The notes beneath the pieces were generated by a model. That model had not been told where the DNA came from and ran no database searches. It was given only the letters and a program-made list of their open reading frames with translations. From the NCBI RefSeq assembly GCF_902833145.1, contig NZ_CADFEN010000004.1, positions 372,001-436,000 on the forward strand: a stretch of DNA of 64,000 nt, read 5' to 3'. Each line of letters begins with the position of its first letter. Within the stretch, counting starts at the first letter, position 1. The DNA is from Burkholderia sp. BCC0506. Lineage in GTDB: Bacteria; Pseudomonadota; Gammaproteobacteria; Burkholderiales; Burkholderiaceae. The position numbers were made by a program, and so were the translations under genes. Positions 1 through 8,341 of the stretch are shown in pieces.

Positions 1-16
1 CGAAAGGAATCCATCC

Positions 17-949
17 GTGGCAAACGCTCGCAAAGTCATCATCACCTGCGCGCCGACCGGCGCGATCCATACGCCGTCGATGTCGCCGTACCTGCCCGTC
101 ACGCCGCACGAAATCGAAACGGCCGCGGTCGCGGCCGCGCAGGCCGGCGCGGCGATCCTGCACCTGCACGCACGCAACCCGTCGGACGGCAAACCGACGC
201 AGGACCCGGCGGTGTTCGCCGAATTCCTGCCGCGCATCAAGGCGCAGACCGACGCGGTGATCAATCTCACGTCGGGCGGCAGCCCGCACATGACGGTCGA
301 CGAACGGCTGCAGCCCGCGCTGCATTTCCAGCCCGAGGTCGCGTCGTTGAACATGGGCTCGATGAACTTCGGGCTGTACCCGATGCTCGAGCGCTTCCGC
401 GAGCTGAAACATCCGTGGGAACGCGAGCATCTCGAGAAAAGCCGCGATCTCGTGTTCAAGAACACGTTCGCGGACATCGAGACGATCCTCACGCGCTGCG
501 GCGCGAACGGCACGCGGTTCGAATTCGAGTGCTACGACATCTCGCATCTGTACAACCTCGCGCACTTCGTCGACCGCGGGCTCGCGAAGCCGCCGTTCTT
601 CGTGCAAAGCGTGTTCGGCCTGCTCGGCGGAATCGGCGCGCATCCGGAAGACCTGATGCACATGCGCCGCACGGCCGACCGCCTGTTCGGCAGCGACTAC
701 GTGTGGTCGATCCTCGGCGCCGGGCGCAACCAGATTCCGCTTGCGACGATCGGCGCCGCGCAAGGCGCGAACGTGCGCGTCGGGCTCGAGGATTCGCTGT
801 GGATCGCGCCCGGCAAGCTCGCGGAATCGAGCGCCGCGCAGGTCCTGAAAATGCGCCAGGTGCTCGAAGGCCTGTCGCTCGAGATCGCGACGCCGGCCGA
901 CGCGCGCGCGATGCTCGCACTCAAGGGTGGCGACGCGGTGAATTTCTGA
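17..949 (+). CDS. BKACE-family beta-keto acid cleavage enzyme (DUF849)
   Basis: Family knowledge: BKACE enzymes are zinc-dependent and condense a beta-keto acid with acetyl-CoA to give acetoacetate plus a new CoA thioester (the type member cleaves 3-keto-5-aminohexanoate in lysine fermentation). Seen here: 310 aa, normal length; the TGAIHTP segment at residues 14-20, zinc-ligand motif HLHAR with His49 and His51, and GLED (256-259) near the C terminus supplying the usual acidic residues. GTG start preceded by AAAGGA at proper spacing. The MFS carrier downstream and the AtoE-like carrier beyond it fit import of keto or short-chain acids. The true substrate (dehydrocarnitine, KAH or another) cannot be read from sequence. 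Confidence 0.9.
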   Translation: MANARKVIITCAPTGAIHTPSMSPYLPVTPHEIETAAVAAAQAGAAILHLHARNPSDGKPTQDPAVFAEFLPRIKAQTDAVINLTSGGSPHMTVDERLQPALHFQPEVASLNMGSMNFGLYPMLERFRELKHPWEREHLEKSRDLVFKNTFADIETILTRCGANGTRFEFECYDISHLYNLAHFVDRGLAKPPFFVQSVFGLLGGIGAHPEDLMHMRRTADRLFGSDYVWSILGAGRNQIPLATIGAAQGANVRVGLEDSLWIAPGKLAESSAAQVLKMRQVLEGLSLEIATPADARAMLALKGGDAVNF

Positions 950-1143
950 TCGCCGGGCCGTCGCCCGACCCCCGTATCCGCAAGCGCAGTGACAAGGCGC
1001 CTTTCATCGCCCCGCTCCGTTCGAGCGCCGCCGGCGCGGCTCCGTCGTCTGCCCATCCGCTGCGTGCACCGCAGCGGCATTTGCCGAACGCGGCGCACCG
1101 TGCTTGCCGTGCGCGCCGGTTCGCCTTTACCGGAGTCGTCCGC

Positions 1144-2472
1144 ATGTTCACTCATCACGCTCAGGCATTGCCCTCCGCCGCCGGCGACGCGAACGCGTCG
1201 CTGAACCGGCTGCTGTTCCGCAAACTCATGCCGCTGCTGATCGCCGCGTATGTGATCAGTTTTCTCGACCGCACCAACATCGCGTTCGCCAAACATTCGA
1301 TGGGCGTCGATCTCGGCATTTCGTCGGCCGCGTACGGCCTCGGCGCGGGGCTGTTCTTCCTGACCTACGCGCTCTTCGAGATTCCGAGCAACCTGATCAT
1401 GCATCGCGTCGGCGCGCGCTTCTGGATCACGCGGATCATGATCACGTGGGGCGCGCTGTCGGTCGCGATGGCGTTCGTCCGCGGCGAGACGTCGTTCTAC
1501 GTGATGCGCCTGCTGCTCGGCGTGGCCGAAGCCGGCCTGTTTCCCGGCGTGATGCTGTATCTGACGTACTGGTTCGGCCGCGAGGAGCGTGCGCGCGCCA
1601 CCGGCTATTTCCTGCTCGGCGTGTGCATCGCCAACATCGTCGGCGGGCCGCTGGCCGGCGCGCTGATCGAGCTCGACGGCACGCTCGGCTTTCATGGCTG
1701 GCAATGGCTGTTCGTCGTCGAAGGCGTGCCGGCGATCTTCCTCGCGTTCGTCGTGTGGACGCGATTGCCGGACCGTCCGAGCGCCGCGCCGTGGCTCGCA
1801 CCGGACACCGGCCGCGCGCTCGAGCGCAAGCTGGCCGCCGAACAGGACGCGGGCGTCGCCGCGCATGGGGGCCATGCGTTCGGCGCCGCGCTGCGCGATC
1901 CGCAGATCTGGCTGGCGATCTTCGTGTACTTCTGCCACCAGTTGACCATCTACACGGTGATCTTCTTCCTGCCGGGCATCATCGGCGCGTCGGGGCGGCT
2001 CTCGCCGCTCGCGGTCGGGTTGCTGACGTCGCTGCCGTGGCTCGCCGCCGCGCTGGGCGCCGGGACGCTGCCGCGCTTCGCGCGCGAGTCGCGTCATTCG
2101 CGCCGGATGCTGTGCGCGGGGCTCGTCGTCATGGCGGCCGGGATGGTCGGCGCCGCGCATGCGTCGCCGTTCGCGGGGCTGCTCTGCGTGTGCGTGGCCG
2201 CGTCGATGTTCTTCGTCGTCCAGTCGATCGTGTTCACGTTCCCGGCGTCGCGGCTCACGGGCAGCGCGCTCGCCGGCGGGCTCGGGCTCGTGAATACGTG
2301 CGGGTTGCTCGGCGGCTTCGTCGGGCCGACCGTCGTCGGCGCGATCGAACAGGCGACCGGCAACGCGAAGAACGGGCTGACGCTGCTGGCGGCCGCGCTC
2401 GTCGTCGCGGCGTTCGCGAGCCTCGCGTTGCGTCACGGGCACGAGCGCGCCGACGTGCGATTGCGCGGCTGA
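1144..2472 (+). CDS. MFS transporter, ACS (anion:cation symporter) family
   Basis: A 442-aa inner-membrane carrier with the ACS-family N-terminal pattern FLDRTNIAFAK in TM1 and EIPSNLIMHRVG at the TM2 end, followed by about 12 hydrophobic segments with a charged central loop. This family (phthalate, glucarate, tartrate and related carriers) imports organic anions with protons. The ATG at 1144 is used because the family-like N terminus (MFTHHAQ...) begins there; the long in-frame upstream extension reads through a 194-bp spacer with no family similarity. It sits after the BKACE gene on the same strand and may carry that enzyme's substrate (inference). Confidence 0.88.
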   Translation: MFTHHAQALPSAAGDANASLNRLLFRKLMPLLIAAYVISFLDRTNIAFAKHSMGVDLGISSAAYGLGAGLFFLTYALFEIPSNLIMHRVGARFWITRIMITWGALSVAMAFVRGETSFYVMRLLLGVAEAGLFPGVMLYLTYWFGREERARATGYFLLGVCIANIVGGPLAGALIELDGTLGFHGWQWLFVVEGVPAIFLAFVVWTRLPDRPSAAPWLAPDTGRALERKLAAEQDAGVAAHGGHAFGAALRDPQIWLAIFVYFCHQLTIYTVIFFLPGIIGASGRLSPLAVGLLTSLPWLAAALGAGTLPRFARESRHSRRMLCAGLVVMAAGMVGAAHASPFAGLLCVCVAASMFFVVQSIVFTFPASRLTGSALAGGLGLVNTCGLLGGFVGPTVVGAIEQATGNAKNGLTLLAAALVVAAFASLALRHGHERADVRLRG

Positions 2473-2535
2473 AGGCAGGCGAAATTCGAGCTGGCGGGAT
2501 GCGGGCCCGCCTCGCTCGCATCCCGCCTCGGCCCG

Positions 2536-3858
2536 TCAGAACAGATACATCCCCGCGACGAACACCACGCCGGAGAACAGCAGCGTCGTCACGCAATACC
2601 CCATGATGTCGCGCACGCCGAGCCCCGCGATCGCCAGCGCGGGCAGCGCCCAGAACGGCTGCGCCATGTTGGTCCACGCCTCGCCGTACGCGATCGCCAT
2701 GGCCGCCTTGCCGAGATCCGCGCCGAGCGCCTGCGCGGCCGGCATCACGAACGGCCCTTGGACGACCCAGTGGCCGCCGCCCGACGGCACCGCGAAATTG
2801 ATCACGGCCGAACTCAGGAACGCGAGCAGCGGGAACGTGTGCACGTTCGCGATATCGACGAACCACTTCGTGATCACGCCCGCGAGCCCCGAGTGATCCA
2901 TCAACGCCTGGATGCCCGCGTAGAACGGAAACTGGATCATGATGCCGGACGCGCCGCGCGCCGCGCTGGCCACCGCGCGTGCGTAGGCCATCGGCGTACG
3001 GTGCAGCAGGATGCCGGCCGCGAGAAACGCGAGGTTCACCGTGTCGATGTCGAGCGCGAAGCCCTTCTGGATGAAACGCAGCACGAGGAACGCCGCGCAC
3101 AGCGCCGCGACGAAGATCGACAGCACGCGGCTCTCCTCCAGCCGCTCCGCGAAGGTCGCGTCGGGCCCGAGCTTGCGCTCGACGCTCGGCGGCTCGGCGA
3201 GCAGCGCGGGATCGACGCTGACGACGTCGCCCGGCTTCGGCATCATCATCCGCGCGAGAAACGGCAGCATCACGATCAACCCGATCGTGACGAACGCGTT
3301 GTAGCCGGTGAAGATCGTGTCGGACACCGGAATCAGCCCGATGGTCTTTTCCATCGGATTGCCCTTCGTGGCCGCGACGAGCGGGATCGAACCCGACAGC
3401 CCGCCGTGCCAGCTCAGGAAGCCCATGTAGGCGGATGCGACCAGCAGCCGGTAGTCGCTGCCGGCCACACGGCGCGCCACTTCGCGCGCCAGCATCGCGC
3501 CGAGCACGAGGCCGAAGCCCCAGTTGATCGCGCACGCCAGCGCGCCGACGAACGCGACCAGCATCACGCCCTGACCGGGCGTGCGCGCGGTGCTCGCGAG
3601 CGCGACGAGCAGGCGCCGCACGGGCGGCGAGCTCGCCAGCGCGTGGCCCGTGACGAGAATCATGACCATCTGCATCGAGAACGCGAGCAGGTTCCAGAAG
3701 CCCGAACCCCACATCGTGGTGAGTTGCACGGGCGTATTCGGCGTGAGGCCGAATGCGAGCGCGAACGTGACGATCGTCAGCAGGATCGCGAAAATCAACG
3801 GGTCGGGCAACACGCGGTGAACCACCTGCGTGAAGAAGCGGGAAATGCGCTGGATCAA
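2536..3858 (-). CDS. atoE: short-chain fatty acid transporter, AtoE family
   Basis: AtoE-type permeases take up butyrate-like short-chain fatty acids. The protein is about 440 aa, highly hydrophobic, with RISRFFTQVVHRVLPDPLIF at the N terminus, closely resembling E. coli AtoE (about 440 aa), and many glycine-rich membrane segments. The chosen start is TTG at 3858: it has GAGGAG six bases upstream and aligns with the E. coli N terminus. An ATG ten codons upstream at 3888 has no visible ribosome site. It is convergent with the MFS gene. With a BKACE enzyme nearby, acetoacetate or butyrate handling is plausible, but the partner thiolase and CoA-transferase genes are not in the window. Confidence 0.88.
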   Translation of the reverse strand: MIQRISRFFTQVVHRVLPDPLIFAILLTIVTFALAFGLTPNTPVQLTTMWGSGFWNLLAFSMQMVMILVTGHALASSPPVRRLLVALASTARTPGQGVMLVAFVGALACAINWGFGLVLGAMLAREVARRVAGSDYRLLVASAYMGFLSWHGGLSGSIPLVAATKGNPMEKTIGLIPVSDTIFTGYNAFVTIGLIVMLPFLARMMMPKPGDVVSVDPALLAEPPSVERKLGPDATFAERLEESRVLSIFVAALCAAFLVLRFIQKGFALDIDTVNLAFLAAGILLHRTPMAYARAVASAARGASGIMIQFPFYAGIQALMDHSGLAGVITKWFVDIANVHTFPLLAFLSSAVINFAVPSGGGHWVVQGPFVMPAAQALGADLGKAAMAIAYGEAWTNMAQPFWALPALAIAGLGVRDIMGYCVTTLLFSGVVFVAGMYLF

Positions 3859-4117
3859 CTTGAGCTCCTCGTTTCCTGATAGGGACATCCGCGCGTATCG
3901 TTGTTAGTTGAGGCGCGGAAACGCGCGGATTCTTGCACAGAACCGTATTGCTTGCGTTGATGTCCCTGCCGGGAATCGGGTCGGTCGACTTCGGCGGGCG
4001 GTCGAATCCATCACATGGTCGTGATCGGCTCCGAATGCAGGGCGACCGAGCGACGAATGCCAATGAAGCGGGTCGTTACAGACTGGAATTCATGAAGGAA
4101 GGACGCACACATGCAAA
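3859..4117. other. intergenic region upstream of atoE
   Basis: About 260 bases between the start of the atoE-like gene and the terminator hairpin. It should hold the atoE promoter. I see no convincing -35/-10 pair, no repeat and no coding pattern; the short open frames in it lack ribosome sites and family similarity. Confidence 0.5.
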
Positions 4118-4150
4118 AGCGCCCGCCTGACTGCGAATCAGGCGGGCGCT
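4115..4150 (-). terminator. strong hairpin terminator after the DUF1493 gene
   Basis: Perfect 13-bp inverted repeat: left arm 4118-4130 (AGCGCCCGCCTGA), 7-base loop, right arm 4138-4150. Read on the minus strand, the hairpin is followed by TTTT (4118-4115), so it fits a rho-independent terminator for the minus-strand pair ending at 4207. It could also slow transcription coming from the other side. Confidence 0.8.
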
Positions 4151-4206
4151 TCATGCGGCGATAGTCGTCTCGTCGTGGGTCTCGCGACTCTCGCCGGGCC
4201 GGCGAA

Positions 4207-4554
4207 TCAAGGCTCCCAGCGTCCGCGCTCCATCGCTTCTTCCATCATGCCGAGTGTCAGTGACCGACCGCCCAGCGTCTCGCGCGCGTTCGTGCTGAAC
4301 GGGGATTTGACGACCGTCGCGAGAAACGAACCGATGCGGAGCTTCGCGGACGGATAGTAATAGTGAAGGTCGAACGCCGACAAATCGACGCTGAATATCG
4401 CGGCCCACTGCCGGATGATTCTGTCGATGTCGTTCGGTTCGAGGTCGAGATCGTGATGAAGATCCGTGTCCCGCGACAGTTCGATGCGATCGATCGGGCG
4501 ATTGGCGACGTCGGTCGCGATGAACGCTTCGAGGCGTTGCCACGTGTCAGCCAT
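4207..4554 (-). CDS. DUF1493 family protein (acyl-carrier-protein-like)
   Basis: A 115-aa soluble acidic protein. It matches my memory of DUF1493, a small enterobacterial and betaproteobacterial family with an ACP-like helical fold. The segment HDLDLEPNDIDRII (about residues 33-46) sits where ACPs carry the DSL phosphopantetheine site, but no serine is present, so canonical carrier function is unlikely. The start overlaps the end of the upstream gene by 8 bases, which suggests translational coupling. Base composition is visibly lower in GC than the neighbours, and the pair ends in a strong terminator; both features suggest a transferred cassette. Function unknown. Confidence 0.8.
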   Translation of the reverse strand: MADTWQRLEAFIATDVANRPIDRIELSRDTDLHHDLDLEPNDIDRIIRQWAAIFSVDLSAFDLHYYYPSAKLRIGSFLATVVKSPFSTNARETLGGRSLTLGMMEEAMERGRWEP

Positions 4555-4984
4555 ACAAGCGATCCTCGGGCCTCGCGATGCTGTTGTATGTGCCCACCGT
4601 ACGATAGGTGATCAACGAGACATCCGTAGCAAGGATCACCCAACCTACTCCAGGAATCGCCCGCCCCACGAACGCGCCGATATTCTGGGTAAACCTGATG
4701 CGCAACATAATAAGGCTCGTGAACGATGTAACAGTCGGCAAAATCCGGTGCTTCAATTCGTATGGCAGCAGCCGACGCGAAACGACGGACGCGATGGACG
4801 TGCCCTTGACCGCGTTCGCGAATTTCCCTCTCGTCGGGATAAAGCGCTGGCCCAACAGTACCATCGCGATACCAACTGCGTCATCTACCCCCAATGCCTT
4901 GCCGGTTTCTTCGATAAAGATCAAAAAGAACAATGCTTCGCGGCTCAAGCCCTCGTGAATGCCGTATCTGTACGTGTTCGCCAT
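4547..4984 (-). CDS. STM2901-like membrane-associated protein, partner of DUF1493
   Basis: A 145-aa protein with the pattern I recall for the STM2901 family: an N-terminal ALFFLIFIEETGKALGV-like helix (residues 17-33), a basic middle region with KGTS and SRRLL, and a C-terminal hydrophobic stretch FVGRAIPGVGWVILATDVS (about 105-123) followed by a short tail ending near RPEDRLYG. It lies directly upstream of and overlaps the DUF1493 gene, an arrangement also known from enterobacteria. Codon use is more AT-rich than in flanking genes. No biochemical role is known to me; with an ACP-like partner, an envelope or toxin-immunity role is speculation. Confidence 0.72.
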   Translation of the reverse strand: MANTYRYGIHEGLSREALFFLIFIEETGKALGVDDAVGIAMVLLGQRFIPTRGKFANAVKGTSIASVVSRRLLPYELKHRILPTVTSFTSLIMLRIRFTQNIGAFVGRAIPGVGWVILATDVSLITYRTVGTYNSIARPEDRLYG

Positions 4985-5260
4985 TTTCTCTCAGGTGGTT
5001 TGAATTTGAACGAGCAGAAAAGGCTAACGCGGGTGGCACAGGCGAAACAACGGACTCACCGGTAGATCGCCGCGACAAGACTGCGTCCGGATGCGATTGA
5101 TGGATCTTGTGCAGTTCCTGTGAAGTACCGTGCGGCTTGCACTTCTGGCTGTCGCAGCCTCCTTGTTGCGGACGAATGCGCCACGGCAGCGACATACATC
5201 TGAACAGATACAGAGTGTCAATTTTCAGTGGATTACCCACCTTCCGGCCACTCTTGCATA

Positions 5261-6595
5261 TCAACGCACCGTCGTCGCCGACGTGCTCACGGTCGCAACC
5301 TCACTCTCCCTTCGCTCCGCCAGCCGCTGCGCGAACCGGTACGCAACGAGCGACCCCGCCACGGCCAGCAGCATCGGCACGAGACTGTCGTGATTCGCGC
5401 GCGTGAATTCGAGCATCAACACGACCGCGGTGATCGGCATCTGCATCGACGCGGCGAGAAACGCGGTCGCCCCGATCAGCGCGCATCCGCCGAGCGATGC
5501 GCCCGGCCACGCGACGCTCCACAACCCGCCGAGCACGACACCGAGCAGCGCGCCGTTCGCGAGGCCCGGCGTCAGCAGCCCGCCTTCCGCACCGGCCCGC
5601 AAGCTGCCGGCCTCGATCAGCACCTTCAGCGCGAGCAGCACCGCAGCGAGGCCGATCGTCAGCGTGCCGTCGAAACCCAGCGACGCCGGGCCCTTGCCGT
5701 TGCCGAGCAATTGCGGAAACCGCATCGCCAGTACGCCGATCACGGCGAAGTTGAGCACCGCGAACACCGGCAGCCGCCCGTCCTTCGGCGCGCTCGCCCG
5801 CGCGCGGGTCGTGAGCCGCACGAACCCGTACGCGGCGAAGCCGAACAGCGGCCCGCAGACGATCGACCATGCAACCAGCGGCGTGCTCGGCACGAACGCC
5901 GGCACCGTGTACTGGTGCTCGTTGCCGAGACCGAGCCACGCGACGATCGCCGCGATCGCGGACGTCACGACCGCCACGATCAGCGCGCGCAGTTCGAACG
6001 TGCCGAGCAGCACCTCGAGCACGAAGATCGCGCCGCCGAGCGGCACGTTATAGACGGCCGCGAGCCCCGCGCCGGCGCCGCACGCGACCATCAGCCGGCA
6101 GTCGTCGGGCGTGAGCCGCGCCGCGTGGGCGAGCCGTCCGGCGAGCAGCGAACCGATCTCGCGCGGCGCGACCTCGCGGCCGAGCGGCGAGCCGAGCGCG
6201 ACGGTAACGATCTGCAGCAGCGCATGAATCGTCGTGCTGACGAACGGCATCCGCGGGTCGGCCGCGCGCACCGCGCGCCGGATGCTGACGAGCGGCCGGC
6301 CGTACCGGTAAAGCGCCCACCAGCCGCCGCCGGCGACGATCCCGCACACGACCAGCACCGCGAACCGGCGCAGCGGCTCGGCCGCGGTCACGCCGCTGAG
6401 GAAGCTCTCGGAGCCGATCACGTGCGAGAGGCTGTAGCCGTATGCGACGTGCTGGATCGCATGCAGCAGCAACGCAAGCAGCATGCCGCCGAGCCCCGCC
6501 CCGATACCGGTCAGGACCGTGACGACGGCCATCCGTGCGAACGGGCTGGCGGTCGGCGAAGAAGAGGCGGGTGCGGACGGAAGATCGGGGCGCAT
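5261..6595 (-). CDS. ClC-type chloride channel/transporter family protein
   Basis: A 444-aa inner-membrane protein with the ClC layout. The gating-glutamate motif appears as SPLGREVAPREIG, where the Glu of GRE matches Glu148 of E. coli ClcA but the following Gly-Pro is Val-Ala. The third filter element is GGLLTPG (family GxFxP). The first element GSGIP is not recognisable; the equivalent region reads RYGRPLVSIRRA. This marks a divergent ClC branch, so anion selectivity and channel versus antiporter mode cannot be assumed. It is about 30 aa shorter than ClcA. ATG at 6595 has only a weak ribosome site. It stands alone, with no obvious operon. Confidence 0.88.
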   Translation of the reverse strand: MRPDLPSAPASSSPTASPFARMAVVTVLTGIGAGLGGMLLALLLHAIQHVAYGYSLSHVIGSESFLSGVTAAEPLRRFAVLVVCGIVAGGGWWALYRYGRPLVSIRRAVRAADPRMPFVSTTIHALLQIVTVALGSPLGREVAPREIGSLLAGRLAHAARLTPDDCRLMVACGAGAGLAAVYNVPLGGAIFVLEVLLGTFELRALIVAVVTSAIAAIVAWLGLGNEHQYTVPAFVPSTPLVAWSIVCGPLFGFAAYGFVRLTTRARASAPKDGRLPVFAVLNFAVIGVLAMRFPQLLGNGKGPASLGFDGTLTIGLAAVLLALKVLIEAGSLRAGAEGGLLTPGLANGALLGVVLGGLWSVAWPGASLGGCALIGATAFLAASMQMPITAVVLMLEFTRANHDSLVPMLLAVAGSLVAYRFAQRLAERRESEVATVSTSATTVR

Positions 6596-6730
6596 GGGGT
6601 CGGCGAACGGGAATCGAAAAGACGGCGCGCACCGTGCGCGCCGTCGTCAGGACCGCATCGTAGGCGTGCGCCCATCATGAGACAAACGTATTTTTCGAAT
6701 CGACTCATGCATTTGATGAATACATGAAGC

Positions 6731-6755
6731 CCGGCGGCCCGCAACGGGCCGCCGG
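6731..6755 (-). terminator. hairpin downstream of the CodA-like gene
   Basis: A perfect 10-bp GC stem (CCGGCGGCCC at 6731-6740 pairing with 6746-6755) with loop GCAAC, starting 5 bases after the stop of the minus-strand deaminase gene. The poly-U tail is weak, so termination strength is uncertain. Confidence 0.55.
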
Positions 6756-6759
6756 CGCG

Positions 6760-8001
6760 TCAATCCGGATACGTGATGCGCTCCGGTTCGCGCCGCATGA
6801 TGACCTTCCCGTGGCGCACCGACAGCGTGGCCTTCGCCTGACGGCGCACGGCTTCGTAGTCGCTGTCCGCGTCGAGCACGACGAGATTGGCCGGACGCCC
6901 GACCGCCATGCCGTACGCGTCGCCGAGATGCATCGCGGTCGCGCTGTGATCGGTCACGAAGTCGAGGCAGCGCTGCAGATCCTGGTAGCCCATCATGTGG
7001 CAGATATGGAGGCCGGCATCGAGCACGCGCAGGATGTTGCCGTTGCCGAGCGGATACCACGGATCCTTGATCGAGTCCTGCCCGAAGCACACGTTGAGCC
7101 CGGCCCGGTCGAGTTCCGCGACGCGCGTGACGCCGCGCCGCTTCGGAAACGTGTCGAAGCGCCCTTGCAGGTGGATGCTCTCGGTCGGGCACGAGATGAA
7201 GTTCAGTCCGGCCCGCTTCAGCAGCCGGAACAGTTTCGAGCAGTATGCGTTGTCGTACGAACCCATCGCGGTCGTGTGGCTCGCGGTGACGCGTGCGCCC
7301 ATGCCGCGCACGCGCGCTTCTTCCGCGAGCACTTCGAGAAAGCGTGAATGCGGATCGTCGGTCTCGTCGCAGTGCACGTCGACGAGGCAGCCCGTGCGCT
7401 CCGCGAGATCCATCAGGAAGCGGATCGAGCTGACGCCCTGCTCCCGCGTGTTCTCGAAATGCGGAATCCCGCCGACGACGTCCGCGCCGAGTTCGATCGC
7501 CTGCTCCATCAGCGCACGGCCGCCGTCGAACGATTCGATCCCCTCCTGCGGGAACGCGACGATCTGCAGGTCGATCAGCCCGCGCGCCTCGTCCTTCACT
7601 TCGAGCATCGCCTTCAGCGCGGCGAGCGTTGGATCGGTCACGTCGACGTGCGTACGCACGTGCTGGATCCCGTGGTCGCGCAGCATGCCGATCGCCGCAT
7701 GCGCGCGCGCTTTCGTGTCCTCATGCGTGATCGTCGCCTTGCGCTCGGCCCAGCGCTCGATGCCCTCGAACAGCGTGCCGCTCATGTTCCACGCGGGCTC
7801 GCCGGCGGTCAGCACGGCATCGAGGTGGATATGCGGCTCGACGAGCGGTGCCATCGCGAGACGGCCGCCGCCATCGATATCGTCGGGGTGCGTCGGCGCG
7901 ACCGGCGCGGTCTGCGCATCGATCCGCGCGATCCTGCCGGCATCGATGCCGATCGTGAACAGGCCGTCGCGGCCACGCAGGCGTACGTTGAACAGGTTCA
8001 T
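6760..8001 (-). CDS. codA: CodA-like amidohydrolase (cytosine deaminase family)
   Basis: A metal-dependent amidohydrolase of 413 aa (E. coli CodA about 427). Visible landmarks: HIH at residues 57-59, VDVHCDETDD (His210, Glu213), SHTTAMGSYDNAY with His242, IHLQGRFDT (276-284), and CFGQDSIKDPWYP with the metal Asp309, all in CodA order. The CodA segment GHDDV is GQDSI here, so the residues before and after the catalytic Asp are Gln308 and Ser310. The latter position (Asp314 of E. coli) shapes substrate choice, so isocytosine, creatinine-like or triazine substrates are possible. Start ATG at 8001 with a GGAGG-type site. It diverges from a porin gene. Confidence 0.85.
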   Translation of the reverse strand: MNLFNVRLRGRDGLFTIGIDAGRIARIDAQTAPVAPTHPDDIDGGGRLAMAPLVEPHIHLDAVLTAGEPAWNMSGTLFEGIERWAERKATITHEDTKARAHAAIGMLRDHGIQHVRTHVDVTDPTLAALKAMLEVKDEARGLIDLQIVAFPQEGIESFDGGRALMEQAIELGADVVGGIPHFENTREQGVSSIRFLMDLAERTGCLVDVHCDETDDPHSRFLEVLAEEARVRGMGARVTASHTTAMGSYDNAYCSKLFRLLKRAGLNFISCPTESIHLQGRFDTFPKRRGVTRVAELDRAGLNVCFGQDSIKDPWYPLGNGNILRVLDAGLHICHMMGYQDLQRCLDFVTDHSATAMHLGDAYGMAVGRPANLVVLDADSDYEAVRRQAKATLSVRHGKVIMRREPERITYPD

Positions 8002-8341
8002 GGGGAGGCCTCTTGTCGTATGCGTTGACACGGCCGCGCGATCTGCGTCGGCGGCCGTGCGGTCCGGGCGACCAGTATGGAGGAAAAGCGGCTCTGCGCG
8101 CACGTGCCGCGCATGTTGCATCGACACGACAGCCGGGCCGCGTCGGACGGAAGTCACAAGCCGGCCGTCGCGCAAGAACCGCCTGCCCGGCGCGCACGCG
8201 ACGCGTCGTGTCGGTTTTGTGAACGACTCTTGCCGGATCTGGAACAGTGCGCTCGCGGCCCGGACGGCCGTGCGCGCGCCGCGCATTCCTATACTTGCGC
8301 CGAACTTTGGTTTCCAGTCCCACACGCAGGAGCGCTTCACG
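8002..8341. other. divergent intergenic region, codA-like / porin
   Basis: 340 bases between two divergent starts. It holds the deaminase ribosome site at its left end and a TATACT box at 8290-8295 near the porin. A TTGACA hexamer at 8025-8030 has no matching -10 at standard spacing. No clear operator palindrome was found. Confidence 0.5.

Noticed and set aside
2255-4063. Open frame antisense/overlapping the atoE region
   Set aside because: Composition is Arg/Gly/Ala-rich and it overlaps a clear transporter gene in another frame.
5024-5221. Small minus-strand open frame upstream of the STM2901-like gene
   Set aside because: No ribosome site and no recognisable protein pattern.
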